This document shows positions 11,251 through 13,044 of a DNA stretch of 13,044 bases, one piece after another. A program made the translations under genes and the position numbers. Position 1 is the stretch's first letter, and each line of letters begins with the position of its first letter. A model generated the notes under the pieces. That model saw only the letters and a list, made by a program, of their open reading frames with translations, was not told the DNA's origin and ran no database searches. The stretch is from Myxococcales bacterium (GTDB lineage: Bacteria > Myxococcota_A > Polyangia > Polyangiales > Houyiibacteriaceae). The stretch lies in assembly GCA_013002645.1 (NCBI GenBank), contig JABDJF010000268.1, positions 1 through 13,044 of the forward strand, read 5' to 3'.

Positions 11251-12723
11251 ATGGGAAAGCCAACTGGGTTCAAAGAGTTCCCGAGAGAAACGATTCCGTA
11301 CAGCGACCCGCTGGAGCGGATCTCCGGCTGGGACGAGTTCACGGTCGACGTCCCCGAGGAGCAGCTTCGGACGCAGGGTGCGCGCTGCATGGATTGCGGC
11401 GTACCGTTTTGCCAGTCCGCGACCGGCTGCCCGATCGACAATCTGATCCCCGAGTGGAACGACCTCGTGTACCACGGGCGCTGGCGCGACGCCCTCGATC
11501 GCTTGCACAAGACCAACAACTTCCCGGAGTTTACCGGCCGTGTTTGCCCGGCTCCCTGCGAAGGCGCCTGCGTGCTCGGCATTGCCGACCCGGCCGTCAC
11601 CATCAAGAACATCGAGAGCGCGATCGTCGACAAGGGTTTTGCCGAAGGCTGGATCCATCCCGAGCCGCCCAAGGAGCGTACCGGAAAGAAGGTCGCCATC
11701 ATCGGCAGCGGCCCGGCGGGGCTCACGGCTGCCCAGCAGCTCAATCGAGTCGGGCACTCGGTCACGGTGTACGAGCGCGACGACAGGATTGGCGGATTGC
11801 TCACCTACGGCATCCCGAACATGAAGCTCGACAAGGGCATCGTCGATCGGCGCATCGATCTCATTCGTGAAGAAGGCGTCGAGTTCGAAACGAATGCCCA
11901 TGTTGGCGTCAACAAAGACGTCGAGAAGATTCGCAGCAACAACGATGCGGTCATCCTCGCTTGCGGCGCAACGAGGCCCCGAGACCTGCCGATTCCCGGC
12001 CGGAAGCTGCTGGGCATCCACTTCGCCATGGATTTCCTTCTCAAAAACACCAAGAGCCTGATGGACAGCAAGCTCGAGGATGGCGCCTACATCAGCGCAG
12101 AAGGCAAGCGCGTGATCGTCATCGGCGGCGGCGATACGGGGACCGACTGCATCGGAACCTCGATGCGCCATGGGTGCACCTCGCTGGTCAACTTCGAGCT
12201 CCTTCCCAGGCCGCCCCAGCAACGCGCGGACGACAACCCCTGGCCAGAGTGGCCGGTAATTTTTCGGGTCGACTACGGGCATCAAGAGGCGGCGGCGAAG
12301 TTCGGGAACGACCCGCGAGAGTTTCGCGTGTTGAGCAAGCGATTCCTCGACGACGGCAAAGGCAACGTCGCAGGTGTAGAAACCGTTCGCGTCGAATGGG
12401 TGAAGGACGCGCACGGGAAGTGGCAAATGAGCGAAGTGCCGGGCTCGGAACAGATCTTCGAAGCCGACCTCATCTTTCTCGCGATGGGTTTTTTGGGTCC
12501 CGAGGACACCCTGGCAGAGCAGCTCGGCCTCGAGCGCGACCCCCGCAGCAACTTCAAAGCGCAGTACGGCAAGTACGCGACCAGCACCGAAGGCGTCTTT
12601 GCGGCGGGCGACTGCCGCCGGGGCCAGTCATTGGTCGTTTGGGGCATCGCGGAAGGCCGGGGCGCCGCGAGGGCGGTCGATACCTTCCTGATGGGCAGCT
12701 CCGATCTCCTCGCTCCCGACTGA
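11251..12723 (+). CDS. gltD: Glutamate synthase small (beta) subunit, NADPH-dependent
   Basis: This 490-residue protein has the usual GltD length and supplies electrons from NAD(P)H to GltB. The N-terminal domain has cysteine clusters for 4Fe-4S centres: Cys46, Cys49, Cys54 and Cys60, then Cys99, Cys103 and Cys107. An FAD-binding Rossmann motif follows at VAIIGSGPAG (148-157), with GGLLTYGIP (181-189). The NADPH-binding motif is VIVIGGGDTGTD (288-299). A C-terminal FAD contact, GVFAAGDCRRGQSLVVWG, ends the core. Only four bases separate it from the gltB stop, with GGAG seven bases before its ATG, so both subunits are made from one message. Related flavoproteins (dihydropyrimidine dehydrogenase subunits, NfnB) share this fold, but adjacency to gltB settles the assignment. 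No strong terminator with a T-run is seen after the stop. Confidence 0.97.
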   Translation: MGKPTGFKEFPRETIPYSDPLERISGWDEFTVDVPEEQLRTQGARCMDCGVPFCQSATGCPIDNLIPEWNDLVYHGRWRDALDRLHKTNNFPEFTGRVCPAPCEGACVLGIADPAVTIKNIESAIVDKGFAEGWIHPEPPKERTGKKVAIIGSGPAGLTAAQQLNRVGHSVTVYERDDRIGGLLTYGIPNMKLDKGIVDRRIDLIREEGVEFETNAHVGVNKDVEKIRSNNDAVILACGATRPRDLPIPGRKLLGIHFAMDFLLKNTKSLMDSKLEDGAYISAEGKRVIVIGGGDTGTDCIGTSMRHGCTSLVNFELLPRPPQQRADDNPWPEWPVIFRVDYGHQEAAAKFGNDPREFRVLSKRFLDDGKGNVAGVETVRVEWVKDAHGKWQMSEVPGSEQIFEADLIFLAMGFLGPEDTLAEQLGLERDPRSNFKAQYGKYATSTEGVFAAGDCRRGQSLVVWGIAEGRGAARAVDTFLMGSSDLLAPD

Positions 12724-12764
12724 CCAGAGCCGGCGCCTCGTTTGGTTTAGGGCGCTTCGTCCTT

Positions 12765-12802
12765 TAGAGTCTAAGCGTTCCGCTAGAGTCTAAGCGTTCC
12801 GC
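12765..12802 (+). repeat. Perfect tandem repeat, 2 x 19 bp
   Basis: TAGAGTCTAAGCGTTCCGC occurs twice head to tail with no mismatch (12765-12783 and 12784-12802). Each copy opens with a small odd palindrome, TAGA-G-TCTA. Across the junction, CTAAGCG-TTC-CGCTAG can form a short hairpin with one bulged A (12771-12786), and the second copy has AAGCG pairing with CGCTT just beyond it. It lies between the gltD stop and the CSLREA gene. A duplicated operator, a weak terminator or a neutral slippage duplication are all possible. Confidence 0.9.
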
Positions 12803-12832
12803 CGCGCTTCGTTGGAGCCGGTTGGGGGGGAA

Positions 12833-13044
12833 ATGCGGCCTTTCTTAGTCATCTCTTTGCTGATGCTCGTTTCCGCATGGACCGGATCGGTCAGGGCTCA
12901 TGCCGGGTTCTTCGTCAACACCACGGCGGATACCGACGACGGCAACTGCGAGCTCGCGCCCGACGGAGACTGCAGCCTCCGTGAGGCCATCCAGGCCGCC
13001 AACGCCTTCTTCAACGATCACCCCGACGCACCGGACGTCGTGGC
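12833..13044 (+). CDS. Secreted CSLREA-domain protein, 3'-truncated
   Basis: Seventy codons are visible before the window ends. The start ATG 12833 follows a run of seven G (12824-12830) that could act as a ribosome site. Residues 1-24 form a signal peptide (MRPFLVISLLMLVSAW, then Ala-His-Ala before Gly25). The mature start reads FFVNTTADTDDG (26-37), followed by Cys39 and the hallmark CSLREAIQAAN (47-57). This N-terminal module is known as the CSLREA domain. It typically precedes right-handed parallel beta-helix or other repeat-rich surface proteins, often with a C-terminal sorting or anchoring domain. Whether that holds here cannot be seen. The export route is probably Sec, followed by the periplasm or cell surface. 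The function is unknown. The gene may have its own promoter in the 109 bases after gltD. Confidence 0.85.
   Translation, partial: MRPFLVISLLMLVSAWTGSVRAHAGFFVNTTADTDDGNCELAPDGDCSLREAIQAANAFFNDHPDAPDVV

Noticed and set aside
12733..12755. Hairpin GCGCC-N13-GGCGC as the gltD terminator
   Set aside because: The stem is only five pairs with a large loop, and no T-run follows.

Overview
This window reads as an ordinary, gene-dense chromosomal segment of a high-GC (judged by eye, low-to-mid 60s percent) Gram-negative bacterium. It most resembles the Myxococcota or a related former-deltaproteobacterial group. The clues are a cytoplasmic Ser/Thr kinase with an HRDVS catalytic loop and a C-terminal membrane anchor, a lipoprotein protease, a multi-LysM murein endopeptidase and a secreted CSLREA-type protein. 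The lineage is an inference from gene style, not a measurement. I see no mobile element, CRISPR array, tRNA or rRNA.

Layout: bases 1-2600 (+) hold the 3' part of a DUF255/YyaL-type thioredoxin-domain protein, joined by a 1-base overlap to an rdgB/HAM1-family nucleotide pyrophosphatase gene. Converging on it, with a 17-base 3' overlap, is a secreted LysM3 plus MepA-like (M74) murein endopeptidase (2584-3873, -). It shares a 95-bp divergent intergenic region with a trypsin/V8-like serine protease lipoprotein (3969-4736, +). That gene converges, with a 36-base 3' overlap, on a tail-anchored Ser/Thr protein kinase (4701-5939, -). A 181-bp, visibly AT-richer divergent region (5940-6120) then precedes a probable operon on the + strand: an Lrp/AsnC regulator, gltB and gltD. 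After gltD come a perfect 2 x 19-bp tandem repeat and the start of a secreted CSLREA-domain protein that runs off the window.

How the genes work together: the best-supported unit is the Lrp-type regulator plus both glutamate synthase subunits. The regulator stop and a possible gltB GTG start overlap as GTGA, and gltB and gltD are 4 bases apart with a good Shine-Dalgarno. Local control of ammonium assimilation by an amino-acid-sensing regulator is therefore likely. The endopeptidase and the protease lipoprotein are envelope proteins that may share a divergent promoter region. DUF255 and RdgB look like a housekeeping pair.

I did not find a convincing new multi-gene system. The points most worth a second look are the altered base-recognition motifs in the RdgB homologue, the lrp-gltB-gltD coupling with a candidate operator over the regulator's leader, the kinase's unusual catalytic loop, and the tandem repeat plus G-tract upstream of the CSLREA gene.
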